Under the pieces are notes generated by a model. It saw only the letters and a program-made list of their open reading frames with translations, was not told the DNA's origin and ran no database searches. Both the position numbers and the translations under genes were made by a program. From VFJL01 sp043721435 (GTDB lineage Bacteria > Pseudomonadota > Gammaproteobacteria > Burkholderiales > Nitrosomonadaceae): a stretch of 15,226 nt of DNA. The stretch covers positions 1 to 15,226 of the forward strand of contig JAYSQR010000096.1 of the NCBI GenBank assembly GCA_043721435.1, in the 5' to 3' direction. This document shows, in pieces, positions 14,595 through 15,226 of this stretch; the first letter of the stretch is position 1, and every line of letters starts with the position of its first letter.

Positions 14595-15132
14595 TCTAAA
14601 ACCTATTCGCAATACATCTGCGCTTTCGCTTTCATTAGGCTTACCCGAAATACTTTTAGTCAACACCGCAGCTCAAGCTGACAAGCTATATAGAAAAGCA
14701 AAGAAGATAGTTAAACCCGACGGCTCTATACGTCAGCCGTTTGATGCCCTACCCCCGCTTAAAGCTATTCAGCGTCGTATCAAGGACAGAATCCTTAAGC
14801 GTGTTGAATTCCCTTCATATCTAACAGGAAGTCTTTCCGGACGAAGCTACCGCACCAATGCAGCACTACATGCTGGTGCGAGAATTATTATTTGCGAAGA
14901 TGTTGAGAGCTTTTTCCCCTCTACAAACAGTGTAAGAGTACGAGATATTTGGCTGAATTTTTTCCACTTCTCGGAAGAAGTAGTCAGCATACTCACGCAC
15001 TTAACTACTAAAGAAGGCGAATTGCCACAAGGTGCAATTACAAGCTCCTATTTAGCGAACCTTAGCTTTTGGAATCAAGAACCCCGGTTACATGCCAAAT
15101 TGGCACAAAAGGGTATTGTGTACTCACGATGA
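14563..15132 (+). CDS. Retron reverse transcriptase, truncated before YxDD
   Basis: The start is ATG 14563, seven bases after GGAG (14552-14555). Retron RT features are clear: LKAIQRRIKDRIL, the retron NAxxH motif (NAALH, Asn99), the motif A aspartate Asp113 in EDVESFFPS, and the motif B LPQGAITSSYLANL from Leu154. The reading frame ends after residue 189 in VYSR, exactly where retron RTs continue with the catalytic Y-x-D-D. The T after CGA still fits the expected Tyr codon, then unrelated DNA begins at 15131. The product lacks two catalytic aspartates and the thumb domain and cannot make msDNA. The rest of the gene is probably beyond the window on the far side of an insertion. Confidence 0.9.
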   Translation: MSQTLLKPTYDLKPIRNTSALSLSLGLPEILLVNTAAQADKLYRKAKKIVKPDGSIRQPFDALPPLKAIQRRIKDRILKRVEFPSYLTGSLSGRSYRTNAALHAGARIIICEDVESFFPSTNSVRVRDIWLNFFHFSEEVVSILTHLTTKEGELPQGAITSSYLANLSFWNQEPRLHAKLAQKGIVYSR

Positions 15133-15226
15133 GATATCGTCAAATCTGGTGTATGACCTTTTCAAGGAAGGTCGGTCAGGCGGCGAGTTTTTGCTGGCCT
15201 GATTGATCTTCTTTTACTTCCTCGCC
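15131..15226. mobile_element. Left end of an insertion sequence (partial)
   Basis: Homology to a retron RT stops at 15130, and the following DNA begins GAGATATCGTCAAATCTGG. This abrupt switch inside a conserved catalytic motif is best explained by transposon insertion. The style of the end recalls IS256/Mutator-type elements, but this is a guess from memory. The opposite end, the inverted repeat partner and any target duplication lie outside the window. Confidence 0.5.
15176..15226 (-). CDS. Possible C-terminal end of a transposase (partial)
   Basis: On the minus strand one frame enters from the right edge and ends at TGA (15176-15178), 45 bases from the presumed IS end. It reads a charged tail ending GQQKLAA. 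A second frame is also open and ends at a TGA near 15164, so the correct frame cannot be chosen. The placement is right for the 3' end of an IS transposase gene; the sequence alone does not identify it. Confidence 0.25.
   Translation of the reverse strand, partial: GEEVKEDQSGQQKLAA

Noticed and set aside
14563..15132. The reverse transcriptase as part of a group II intron or a diversity-generating retroelement
   Set aside because: The NAxxH motif, the short N-terminus and the HTH/small-gene context fit retrons. No maturase domain, intron domain V or template/variable repeat pair is visible.

Overview
The window looks like a stretch of betaproteobacterial chromosome, possibly Nitrosomonadales, that has been heavily loaded with mobile and defence DNA. 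The taxonomic guess rests on protein style (a divergent uvrB / class I aminotransferase pair, an NrfJ-like exported protein) and on the chromosomal-integron type of attC site. It is inference, not a database result.

Left part (1-4203), core: a small exported NrfJ-like protein converges on uvrB across a perfect 38-bp palindrome. uvrB is divergent from a subgroup Ib-type aspartate aminotransferase. A complete tRNA-Asn(GTT) gene follows.

Element 1 (about 4162-7762): a compact integrative element sits directly against tRNA-Asn. One leftward operon encodes a ribbon-helix-helix-like protein, a Rep_trans/MobT-like initiator or relaxase, two very small proteins and a large serine recombinase. The last codons of the recombinase are antisense tRNA-Asn sequence. 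In front of the operon are a promoter with GGGTTAC repeats (probable autoregulation) and a long two-tier inverted repeat that could be a replication or transfer origin.

Integron cassette (8013-8478): two overlapping AT-rich small ORFs are followed by a textbook 59-bp attC site. No integron integrase is in the window. It reads as a single mobile gene cassette stranded between two other mobile elements.

Element 2 (about 8479-11182): a tyrosine integrase and a Panacea-domain antitoxin/toxin pair, all leftward, then a 3' half of tRNA-Arg(ACG) with its terminator. That fragment is a typical tyrosine-integrase attachment scar. Its orientation says that the DNA to its right is also an inserted element, so the locus may be a tandem insertion.

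Element 3 (11183 to the end), defence cargo: an RloA-like ATPase with RloB, the 5' stub of a gene resembling the SeqA N-terminus, then a retron. The retron has a structured upstream region (candidate msr-msd RNA), a 78-aa small protein, an XRE-family regulator and a retron reverse transcriptase. The reverse transcriptase is cut off immediately before its catalytic YxDD motif by what looks like the end of an insertion sequence. The retron is therefore probably inactive in this strain, while RloAB and the Panacea pair look intact.
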